Shown here: one piece after another, positions 11,374-27,259 of the stretch | How the letters are laid out: each line of letters begins with the position of its first letter | Position numbering within the stretch: the first letter of the stretch is position 1 | From: Dermatophagoides farinae | Taxonomy: Eukaryota; Arthropoda; Arachnida; Sarcoptiformes; Pyroglyphidae | Reading direction: 5' to 3' | Assembly (NCBI RefSeq): GCF_024713945.1 | Contig: NC_134683.1 | Span: forward strand, 4,713,501-4,777,500 | DNA: 64,000 nt | Program-made: the position numbers and the translations under genes | Notes under the pieces: generated by a model | What the model saw: the letters and a program-made list of their open reading frames with translations, nothing else | Told to the model about the DNA's origin: nothing | Databases searched by the model: none

Positions 11374-14058
11374 TCATTCATGCAACAAGAAACTTAACAA
11401 TGAACTCATGTCATTATGATTCATATAGATATAGGCCATTGTTTCCCATAACATATTTATTAATTTAACATTATCCGATTCATCCATTTGTATATCTTCT
11501 GAAATGGCTGGATTCAGACGAAAAAATGGTACATTAATCATTGAACACCATGCTTGTGCACGATCAACAATACGTCCATTGGCTAATGATGCTTGTTCGA
11601 CCAATACTTTGATTAGATTTGGAAAATTTGTTGCAAAATTTGATATGCCTGAAAATGAAAATAATGGACTAAAATTAAGCTTATCAATCGGCTTATTAGG
11701 TATTAAACCAGTTCCCAATGAAACAACCAGATCAATGTCATAAATATCATCACATTTTTTGTCCTTGAAAAAACGAAAAACAAATTTAAATGATGTGAAT
11801 GGTTTTTTTCCTGAATGACTTACAAATATTTCTACCGAACGATTATGGAATTGTATCTCGTGTAGTAGATCCATTGTTGGATTATTCGATATGAGTCCAC
11901 CATCAAGATATGATTCAAATTGTGAAAAATATGTTGGTGCTGCACCAGTTGCACGTGCAACTTTCCACAATAATTCATTCGTATTATCGATGGTTTCATT
12001 TTCTTCACCACTACTAGAATATTGTAAACCATGTAATAGATCAGTAGAGCTTGGATAATTTCGGAAAAACTTTGCACTTGGTGGAAAACGTGTAGCTATT
12101 GTTGCTGGTATCAATATTCTGTGAAGTGAATAAAAAAAAAAAAATTCAAATTAGAGTTTTTAACAAAAATTTTCAAATTACCTTGGTTTACACAATTCAT
12201 TCATTCGTCGATCGGATCCAAGATATTTCTGTAAAAATTTTTCCAATGTATCCGAACAATATGGCCGATAACGTATGAATAGTTTATCTTTGAGTAGAAA
12301 ATATATTTGACGACATTGGCTAGCAGAATAACCCGATGCCAGTAATAATGCCAATATACCACCGGTACTGGTGCCGGCAATCCAATCAAAAATATCGATA
12401 ATTCTTTGATTAGTTACCAATTCTATATGACATAAAATCTGTATAAGAATTAGGCCGCGTATACCACCGCCATCCATACATAATAATTTCACTTTTTTCC
12501 TCCTTTGTCTTTGTTTGGAATTTTCACCATCAATATTCATATCGGTGTTTGTTGGATTTTGAAGTTTTCTTTCAAGATTATTTTTCATCACATCATCAAG
12601 TAAAACTTTATCATATAATGGTAGATTACGTGTAAATGGATTATCTGGTGGTACACCATTATAGGTGAAATCTTGTGCACAACCTTCGGTACAATTTTTT
12701 ATCGATTGGGAACAACGACGTGCACAAACGGAATGTAGAATATAAAGAATCGTATCTTTTGCAGGTGATTGTGTCGATATTGCAGCTAGATGACGTGCTG
12801 AATAGCCACTTGCATTCAATAGATCAACATTAGCACCGAAAACGATCAATGCTTGTACAATGGCAACGTTATTAGCTTTAATTGAAACATGAAGTGGTGT
12901 ATAACCATTAGCACCGATAGCATTGACATCAGCACCATGTCCCAATAATGATAATGTACAATTCAGATCTGCACGTGCAACCATATGATGTAATGCTGTG
13001 TCACCATGAAAATTACGTGCATTAAGATTACAATTACGTTCGACTAATATTTCAATAACTTCGGAACTTTTACACCAATGTAATGGTGTACCACCATTTT
13101 TCATATCGTTTACATTCAACATGTTGATTAAACGATCATCATTAAGATCGGATTGACTTTCATCACGTGATGTTGTTGATGATGAAGAATCATTATCACC
13201 AGCATTATTATTATCTTGTATGGAAGCTCCGTTAACATCGGCACCATTTTTCAATAATTCTTTTACACATGATGGTTTATCATGTGAACAGGCGAGATAA
13301 AGTGGTGCGAAATTTTCATAATTTTTCGCATTAATAATTTCCATTAATAAATCATTACCATGATTTGTTTTGATGGTTGCACATATTATCGATACAATTG
13401 TTCCATTAGTTTGTGCGGCTACATGAACCAGATTATTGCCGGAATGATCGACTAGATTGAATTTTAATTCGACATTTGGAAGAGCAATGATTGCCTGTAT
13501 GATATTCAAACGTTGTGTTTCAATAGCAATCTGTAGACATGTTTTGCCTTGTGATTCATCCTGTGCATTCAACAATTGATTATTCGCAGTCATTATTGAT
13601 GTTGATGTTTCATTGAATTCTTCTGTGGACAATTGACGAAAATAATCAATGTAACCGAATTGGGCACAAATGTGTGCCATATTTTGTGATGGATTAGCAT
13701 TGATATGTTTACATATTTCTTGTAATGACGATGCACTTAATAGATTGGGAAATCTTGTCATGAACATTGGCAATTTATCTTTAAGACGTATGAAATAAAT
13801 CTCTGCTTCATCATTTCTTGTGGATCGATATAAACTGAATGCAGTACGTGTTGATGAATTTTCACGATGCAAAAGAATTTCATAATTATTTTGGTTTTTA
13901 TTATCACAATAATTGTATAAAATCAGTGATTCTTCACGTGCCACAATGTCGTAATGGATATAATCTTCAATTTTAACTTCGACAACCGAATATGGTTCCA
14001 GAGAAAAAACTTTAGTCAAGAATTGATTTGCTAACGATAAGAATGATGTCATTTTCAA
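11374..14058 (-). CDS. PLA2G6: Calcium-independent phospholipase A2 with ankyrin repeats (PLA2G6-like)
   Basis: Group VI phospholipase A2, which hydrolyses the sn-2 acyl chain of glycerophospholipids in membrane remodelling and in mitochondria. Three exons: 14058-12182, 12118-11824 and 11763-11374; 853 residues. The N-terminus (about 1-115) matches the short conserved start of iPLA2-beta (SLANQFLTKVFSL). Several ankyrin repeats follow to about residue 450, with clear repeats such as GGTPLHWCKSSEVIEILVER, GDTALHHMVARADLNC and GYTPLHVSIKANNVAI, interrupted by an Asp/Ser-rich insert. The patatin-type catalytic domain has the oxyanion loop DGGGIRG (about 530-535), the nucleophile elbow GTSTGG (about 561-566, Ser nucleophile) and the partner Asp in DGG (about 698). 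The intron at 11764-11823 is 60 bp, in frame and stop-free; without removing it, 20 extra residues appear after VEIF. All catalytic residues are present, so the enzyme should be active. Confidence 0.94.
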
Positions 14059-14361
14059 AAAAATTGCTTGATTCTAAAAAAGAGAAAAACACCAAGATTA
14101 TAATTTAGTATAATAATAATTGTACCTCGAATAATTGTACCTCGAATTATAACAGTTGTGTGTCATTCGATGATTGCCAGATTGAATAATCAAGGAAATT
14201 TTCCTATTCATAAAAACTGTCATGAATTTCTTTTTGTTTTTTGTTTTTGTGGTTTGCATGTCGTCCCTTGTCACGGGTTTTTTGAGTTATTCTCATAAGG
14301 GTCGCCTGTGTCTGTCCAAATTGGGCGGAGCCAAAAAAAAAAAAAACGACAGCCTTGCCCT
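14059..14361. other. Upstream region of the iPLA2 gene and of the tRNA gene
   Basis: About 300 bp between the iPLA2 start codon and the tRNA-Met gene. It has a short tandem repeat near 14119-14148 and an A run at about 14333-14346 just before the tRNA. No coding potential is evident. Confidence 0.55.
14119..14148 (+). repeat. Tandem duplication of a 15-bp unit
   Basis: The unit ATTGTACCTCGAAT plus one base occurs twice head to tail with a single difference at the end. It lies in the promoter-side flank of the iPLA2 gene. It is a recent small duplication with no assigned function. Confidence 0.85.
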
Positions 14362-14460
14362 GCCTCGGTAGCGCAGTAGGCAGCGCGTCAGTCTCATAAT
14401 TTAACACATGCGTACACGTGCGCAATCTGAAGGTCGTGAGTTCGATCCTCACCCGGGGCA
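14362..14460 (+). tRNA. Elongator tRNA-Met (CAT) with a 26-nt intron
   Basis: All four tRNA arms can be folded by eye. The acceptor stem GCCTCGG pairs with CCGGGGC (one G-T wobble), followed by discriminator A at 14460. The D arm is GCGC/GCGC. The anticodon stem is TCAGT/TCTGA, with the T-T pair at its top also found in other animal elongator Met tRNAs. The T arm is GTGAG TTCGATC CTCAC. The anticodon CAT is at 14395-14397. Between position 37 (14398) and position 38 (14425) lies a 26-nt insertion at the canonical tRNA intron site. The intron contains CATG, which could pair with the anticodon as in normal pre-tRNA folds, and a TGCG/CGCA inverted repeat. The mature sequence closely matches the universal animal elongator tRNA-Met. 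A T run downstream fits a pol III terminator. The intron in a Met tRNA is the unusual point. Confidence 0.9.
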
Positions 14461-14481
14461 TCTGGTGGATTCGACCCAAAG

Positions 14482-14488
14482 TTTTTTT
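14482..14488 (+). terminator. RNA polymerase III terminator of tRNA-Met
   Basis: A run of seven T on the coding strand, about 22 bp after the tRNA 3' end, is the usual signal for release by RNA polymerase III. Confidence 0.7.
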
Positions 14489-14585
14489 GAATTTTTGCCA
14501 TTCGTCAATTTATTGATGATTGAATTTCGATTGAAAAATTGGGTTCTGAATTTCATTATTACATCATCGTTATTTTTTATAAAAA

Positions 14586-14606
14586 TACAGCTAGTTTGTT
14601 CGTGTG
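14586..14606 (+). repeat. Direct repeat, left copy
   Basis: The sequence TACAGCTAGTTTGTTCGTGTG recurs at 15946-15972 in the same orientation with six extra bases (between two CTA triplets). The two copies enclose the broken tRNA copy, the topoisomerase II fragment and the small ORF. Confidence 0.7.
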
Positions 14607-14632
14607 TGTTCTAATAATCTGGTTGATTGAAA

Positions 14633-14675
14633 TGTGCGCAATTTGAAGGTGTGAGTTCGATCCTCACCCGCGGCA
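14633..14675 (+). pseudogene. Partial tRNA-Met copy (intron end plus 3' half)
   Basis: About 43 bp repeat the end of the tRNA intron (GTGCGCA), the 3' anticodon strand, the variable loop, the T arm (GTGAGTTCGATCCTCAC) and the acceptor 3' strand, ending in CCGCGGCA. A few substitutions and one missing base relative to the intact gene are seen, and the 5' half is absent. Because intron sequence is included, it derives from the gene or its unspliced precursor. It cannot form a tRNA. Confidence 0.88.
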
Positions 14676-15057
14676 ATTCAACCCTTCGTTGGTGGAGTGG
14701 GGGGTGGATTTGACCCGTTCTTGTTCAATGTTCGTCTTATTTCTAATATCCGGTTCTGAGCCATAATTTAGTCACTCACGATAGCCACTGATCCTGTCCA
14801 TAATTCCCGAAAATTTCATCAAATTCTGAGCTACGGTTCTTAAGATATCACGCCGACCATGTTTTTTGAACAGCTGATTTTAAACTGATTGTTTCATATT
14901 GATGTATAAATATTTTTTATTTTTTGTTTATGTTAAATTATTCTAGGAATCCTAAATAATTACAAAAGTAAGTTTCAAAAACTTCGGACGTTTCATTGAA
15001 GAGCAATCATTTAACAAAAAATGCGTTTTTTTTGCGCCCTCTACAGTTCCTATCCCC

Positions 15058-15665
15058 CTTAACTTTGTGGCTATATAACGAGGATCTCGAGCCTCTTGCC
15101 AAATTGTCCAATAGGCAGCAATAAATTGATGTTGTTGCTCCCAACAAAATTCTGGGCTAATTTTATAATTAATGGCATCAAAAATCGACCACCATGTTTA
15201 TAGGCAGTAGATTTAGCCGTGAAACCGGCTAAATGAGTGACTTTTGTTTCACATTCATCATTTAATTTGAAACAAGTATAAATAATTTTTCGTTGAGCAG
15301 TTTTGAAACCATCAACCAACGATGATAGGGATCGTTCATTTTGTTCAATAAAATAATTGATTAATTCTTTCTCGACGAAATCTTTCAATGTGACTTTTCT
15401 TGTGTTATATTCATAAAGATATGGTACTTTTTCACCATTTTCCCGTCTTAATCGACGTTCCTCCATTACATTTGCTATCCATTGTTTTTTTGCTTCAATA
15501 TTTTCCGGATTAAAGGCCAAATCAAATGCGTCATCATCTTCTTCACCGCCATAACGGAAATCGATACGATGGCGTTGTATGTCTGAAAAATATTCTATTG
15601 CTTCTACCGATGTGGAACTTGCCAAACCTTTAGACAAACAAATGGTGGTAATAATGATTTTAATG
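15058..15665 (-). pseudogene. DNA topoisomerase II fragment, frameshifted
   Basis: About 190 codons match the start of the breakage-reunion domain of eukaryotic topoisomerase II: SKGLASSTSVEAIEYFSDIQ, LAFNPENIEAKKQW, NERSLSSLVDGFKTAQRKI, the region of the active-site Tyr (STAYKHGG) and NFVGSNNINLLLPIGQFG. The upstream frame has no recognisable ATPase or TOPRIM part. After IGQFGKR the family sequence is lost for several residues and the match resumes in another frame (ARDPRYIATK), then stops. So one end has a deletion with a frameshift and the other end is cut off. No intron interrupts the 190 codons, in contrast to the short introns of neighbouring genes, which suggests a retrocopy, though this is inference. 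Not expected to be functional. Confidence 0.87.
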
Positions 15666-15696
15666 TCATTTTGATCCCAGATTTTATTTAAATTCT

Positions 15697-15939
15697 TTAC
15701 AGTCCACTATCAGTTAATGTTGCTGGAATATCAGCAGCATAGATTGTCGAATTATGGGTAATATTTTCACATAAATTGTGCTCCCGTTTGAGCTTAACGA
15801 TAATCTCACATCTTTTCGATTGAAGTGTAAATGGATATGAATCTGGAAAATATGAATTCTGATTATCAAATCCAGTTTCAAATCCTTTTGTTCGTTGAAT
15901 TGGAATGAGAGTGTTGCGTTCAATTATTGTTGACATCAT
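15697..15939 (-). CDS. Unidentified 80-codon ORF
   Basis: An ATG-initiated frame of 80 codons of mixed, non-repetitive composition, ending in ADIPATLTDSGL and TAA, with an AATAAA-like sequence about 10 bp after the stop. I do not recognise the family. There is no signal peptide or membrane segment; a basic stretch (KRCEIIVKLKREH) lies in the middle. It is immediately upstream of the topoisomerase II fragment on the same strand, and its 5' flank carries the right copy of the direct repeat. It could be the first exon of a gene disrupted by the insertion, a fragment of another gene, or chance. Confidence 0.35.
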   Translation of the reverse strand: MMSTIIERNTLIPIQRTKGFETGFDNQNSYFPDSYPFTLQSKRCEIIVKLKREHNLCENITHNSTIYAADIPATLTDSGL

Positions 15940-15945
15940 TATTAA

Positions 15946-15972
15946 TACAGCTAATACTAGTTTGTTCGTGTG
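15946..15972 (+). repeat. Direct repeat, right copy
   Basis: Second copy of the 14586-14606 sequence, carrying six additional bases. It lies in the 5' flank of the small ORF and about 150 bp from the MTCH2 start codon. Confidence 0.7.
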
Positions 15973-16124
15973 AGGTTAGAGTAACACATTGATGATGATA
16001 CCGTATATCGCGATACAATCGATGATCGATGATTGTTTTTTTTTTTTGGAAAAAAACATATGACTTTTTGGTAATCCACAATTAAGAATATATCGGAAAA
16101 TTACATTGTTACAAACAAAAAACA
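15973..16124. promoter_or_regulatory. Upstream region of MTCH2 with TATCGCGATA palindrome
   Basis: The interval between the small minus-strand ORF and MTCH2 contains the 10-bp palindrome TATCGCGATA at 16006-16015, followed by ATCGATGATCGATGAT. ATCGAT-type palindromes are typical of arthropod housekeeping promoters (DRE-like elements in flies); the functional reading is inference. A T run is at about 16028-16038. Confidence 0.45.
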
Positions 16125-17159
16125 ATGGCTTCTTTTGAATCACGAAATAATGTGAATGATGAAGAAGAAAATGATGGAGAATCCGCTTTCGAAACGATTG
16201 AACGTTTACTGAATACGCCGGCGGTTCTCAATTCATATGCTGTTATTGGTGATATTTTACCACGACCAGGTTTGATAAAACATCCCATCACGTATATGGC
16301 TACATTGGTACAGATCGGTTATGAACCGATGCCACCGAAATTAACGAAATCAATATTTGGACGTACACAGCTACAATTACCGGGATTTTTCACCTACATG
16401 AAATATATAGCCCAAATCGATGGTTTCAGGGGCTGTTATCGGGGCCTGAAATATAACATTATCTATTCGATTGTTTATCAATTCACATCAATCAATGTTG
16501 ATCGTTATCAGAAAGCTCATTACTATCCAGAATTGAGAGTCGAAGATGCCAAATATATTGATACAAATCATTTGGCACGTAGTATTGTTTGTGATTCAAT
16601 AACAAGGATAGCTGCATTGTCAGTTGCATATCCGTTTCATTTGATCATGATACGATCGATGGCACAATTCATTGGACGTGAAACATATTATGATTCACTG
16701 TCGGGTGCTATTTCCGATATCTATGAAACCGGTGGCCTTGCGGGCTTTTATGCTGGTTTTGCACCATTTGTAATCGGTGAATGTGTTTACATATTTCTGG
16801 AATCATCATTAATGTATACATTACGAGAAAAATTCGAACAATTAGGTATCGCTAAATCGAATTCATCATTCATAACGAATACGTTCGTTAATGTTATCGC
16901 TCGAACATTGGTCTATCCATTCAAAGTGGTATCCACTGTTATGGCTTGTAATGGCAGCAATTGTCGTTCATTAGCTGCATCTGCTTATACCGCACCAGAA
17001 CATCCAAATTGGATTGAATGTTGGCAAACATTATGGACACGTAATGAAATTAAACGTGGTTCCTCGATTTTTTGGCGTTATCAACCGATTACATCATCAT
17101 TAATGTTTCCAATGCAACCAATTGTTCGTATGTCGCCGAATCATTTGAAAGGATTTTGA
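16125..17159 (+). CDS. MTCH2: Mitochondrial carrier homolog 2 (MTCH2)
   Basis: Outer mitochondrial membrane protein of the degenerate SLC25 carrier family; in vertebrates MTCH2 is an insertase for tail-anchored proteins and a receptor for BID. Single exon of 344 residues, longer than the vertebrate protein (about 300) because of an acidic N-terminal extension of roughly 40 residues (NDEEENDGES). Family landmarks: LVQIGYEPMPPKL, SIFGRTQLQLPGFFTY, YPFHLIMIRSMAQFIGRE, GLAGFYAGFAPFVIGE, LVYPFKVVSTVMACNGS, and the C-terminal block WIECWQTLWTRNEIKRGSSI. Carrier repeats are recognisable but the classic PxD/ExxK/R motifs are degenerate, as expected. It is convergent with PRPF8; the two stop codons are about 200 bp apart. 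Confidence 0.94.
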   Translation: MASFESRNNVNDEEENDGESAFETIERLLNTPAVLNSYAVIGDILPRPGLIKHPITYMATLVQIGYEPMPPKLTKSIFGRTQLQLPGFFTYMKYIAQIDGFRGCYRGLKYNIIYSIVYQFTSINVDRYQKAHYYPELRVEDAKYIDTNHLARSIVCDSITRIAALSVAYPFHLIMIRSMAQFIGRETYYDSLSGAISDIYETGGLAGFYAGFAPFVIGECVYIFLESSLMYTLREKFEQLGIAKSNSSFITNTFVNVIARTLVYPFKVVSTVMACNGSNCRSLAASAYTAPEHPNWIECWQTLWTRNEIKRGSSIFWRYQPITSSLMFPMQPIVRMSPNHLKGF

Positions 17160-17356
17160 TTTAGTTATTTTGAGAATAATAAGAAAACAATAAATTGAAA
17201 TAAAATCAATAGTTCTGTGTTTGTTTGTATTTATAATTATTATTTGTTTGTTTATCATTTAAAATGATGATGATGATGAAATTGAAATAAAGAGAATGAG
17301 AAAAAATCAATAATCAATCAATAATTGAGTTTTTTTTTTTTTTTTTTGGTTTTTCA
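17160..17356. other. Convergent 3' interval of MTCH2 and PRPF8
   Basis: About 200 bp between the two stop codons, with several AATAAA-like hexamers on the plus strand shortly after the MTCH2 stop (about 17188-17206 and 17284-17290) and a T run of about 19 at 17330-17348. The 3' UTRs probably overlap. Confidence 0.55.
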
Positions 17357-25334
<7,978 letters not shown>

Positions 25335-25498
25335 GATTTTTTTTTTTTGTTTGAAACTTGAAAAAATATTAATGACAATGATTAGCGATTGAAAAAAAAT
25401 TAAAATTACAAAAATTACGGGTTGTCAACGATTATCAAAGGACATTCATTCGGGATTAACCAAAAAAACAAGACAAGACCAATTGTACAAATACACGC

Positions 25499-25542
25499 GG
25501 CCGGCCATGGCCAATTTATTGAGCAAAAAATCGGCCGGCCAT
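25499..25542 (+). promoter_or_regulatory. Duplicated GGCCGGCCAT motif upstream of PRPF8
   Basis: The 10-bp GC-only-core motif GGCCGGCCAT occurs at 25499-25508 and again at 25533-25542, 165-210 bp upstream of the PRPF8 start codon, in a region that is otherwise strongly AT-rich. The first copy continues into CCATGGCC, itself a palindrome. Two identical GC-rich sites at promoter distance suggest transcription-factor binding sites; the factor is unknown. Confidence 0.5.
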
Positions 25543-27228
25543 AAAAGACGTTATTATTCTATGCAATTCGTAAAAATTACAACAGATGGAATTGGGTGCA
25601 CTATTTGATTCAAAAAATTGAAAATTCATTGAAATTCAAATGAATTGTGAAATGTAAAATCAAAATTCAGTTATCCTGAAACATGAAAAAAATCCTGATA
25701 AATGATTTTGAAATTATCATTATGACCATTTAGATTGTTGTCATCACCATCATTCACTTAAAAAATTCAAAGTTAGTTCCGGCAAAAGAAAAAAGTGGAT
25801 ATCATTTCCTTGTGATGTTTCTCTCTCTCCCCACATCGAGACAATTTATTTTGATTTACAACAATAAACGACGATCAAGACGAAGACGAATAAATCTGCA
25901 TGGGATTTTCAAAAGATTTTTTACGAAATTTCAAAAAGAAAACGAAAAAAAATGTTTGTCGCACTTTTTAGACACACACACACACACACAGTTTAATGAA
26001 TTACATTATTTTTCTCTTTGACAATTCAATGTTGAAGATGAAATGGATGAGAACAAACGAATAAGAAGAAACAAATGCGAAAATCAAGATTAATGGTACC
26101 GATTTTGAGTGGCGGCTATTCAATTTTTTCTTCTTTCTTTCAATTCATTGCATTTGGTTGGATGAGATGATGATGATGAAGCAAAAGGATTTTTAGATAG
26201 AAGAAAAGTGGGAACAAAAGATTTTTGGTCGGTCCATGATGATGATGATGAGACAGTTGTCGTTTGGTCGTCGTCGGGAGATGATGATGATAGTGCTAAT
26301 GCACAATGATAATCATCATCAATGATTGTCACCCACTGGTTTTTTATTTTCTGGTCCAAGTGTGGATGGTATGAAAAACTCTTTTGTTCGAAGATCATCA
26401 CCACATTAAATGATTGAAAGAAAAAAAATTGTCGTTGACCAAAATCCGCCAAAAGAAAAAAGATTTCATTATGACAAATACAATTTTGGGATATTTATTC
26501 AATAGATTTTTTGGCAATCACCATTATCATCATCATCATCAGTGAGCAATCACTTGATCATCATCAAATAGAATGATGCACACACACATACACATACACT
26601 TATTTTTCATTTTCAAACATCCGAAAAATGCTGTCATTCAATGAGAAAATGACGTCCTATTCAACAATGACGTTACAAAAACGAAAAGTTTGAAAGAATT
26701 TTGTCTTGGTTTGATGTTCTGTGTATTGATGGCCGATATTCTTTTCTTTATGTTTTTGGTATGGCCAATAAAAACTATTCCCGGAACAATTTAGATGACG
26801 ATCATCAACAACAAAAGAATGAGAAAAAATTGCAACAATAGAAACACATACAACGTGATTTATGTTACTTTAACGATGATGACGACGACGACGACGACAA
26901 AGTGTTTCTCCAAGAATAAAAATAAAAAGAGATGAGAAGACAATTCTTTTTCATCTTTTTCAAAAAAAAATCAATTGAGAAATCGAATGTAGTCTTTCTG
27001 TTATACACAATGATCATCTCAATGGACATTCCTACCCACATAGAAAATGTTAATGTTGTCGTTGAATGTTCATCATCAACAACGATATAACAACATTTAG
27101 TGGGTTTTTTTCCTTTCTTCTTTTGTTTAATTTAATTTAAATAAACAAGCCCACAATATCAATGTCTTGGGTTGTCAGCAATTCTGCAATACAACCAAAA
27201 GAGCCTTCCTTTTCCGTTTCTTTACCAC

Positions 27229-27230
<2 letters not shown>

Positions 27231-27258
<28 letters not shown>
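27231..27258. repeat. ATC trinucleotide microsatellite
   Basis: Uninterrupted ATC array of about nine units between PRPF8 and MELK, one of the longest examples of the most common repeat in this window. Confidence 0.9.

Positions 27259-27259
<1 letters not shown>

Larger units (their letters stand above)
14461..15057. other. Non-coding interval with repeat-like sequence
   Basis: Between the tRNA-Met gene and the topoisomerase II fragment. It holds the broken tRNA copy and, from about 14740 to 15055, mixed-composition sequence unlike the surrounding microsatellite-rich DNA (for example the block CACGATAGCCACTGATCCTG and the end GCGCCCTCTACAG). This looks like the remnant of a dispersed repeat, but that is an impression from composition; no terminal repeats or coding frame were seen. 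Confidence 0.4.
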
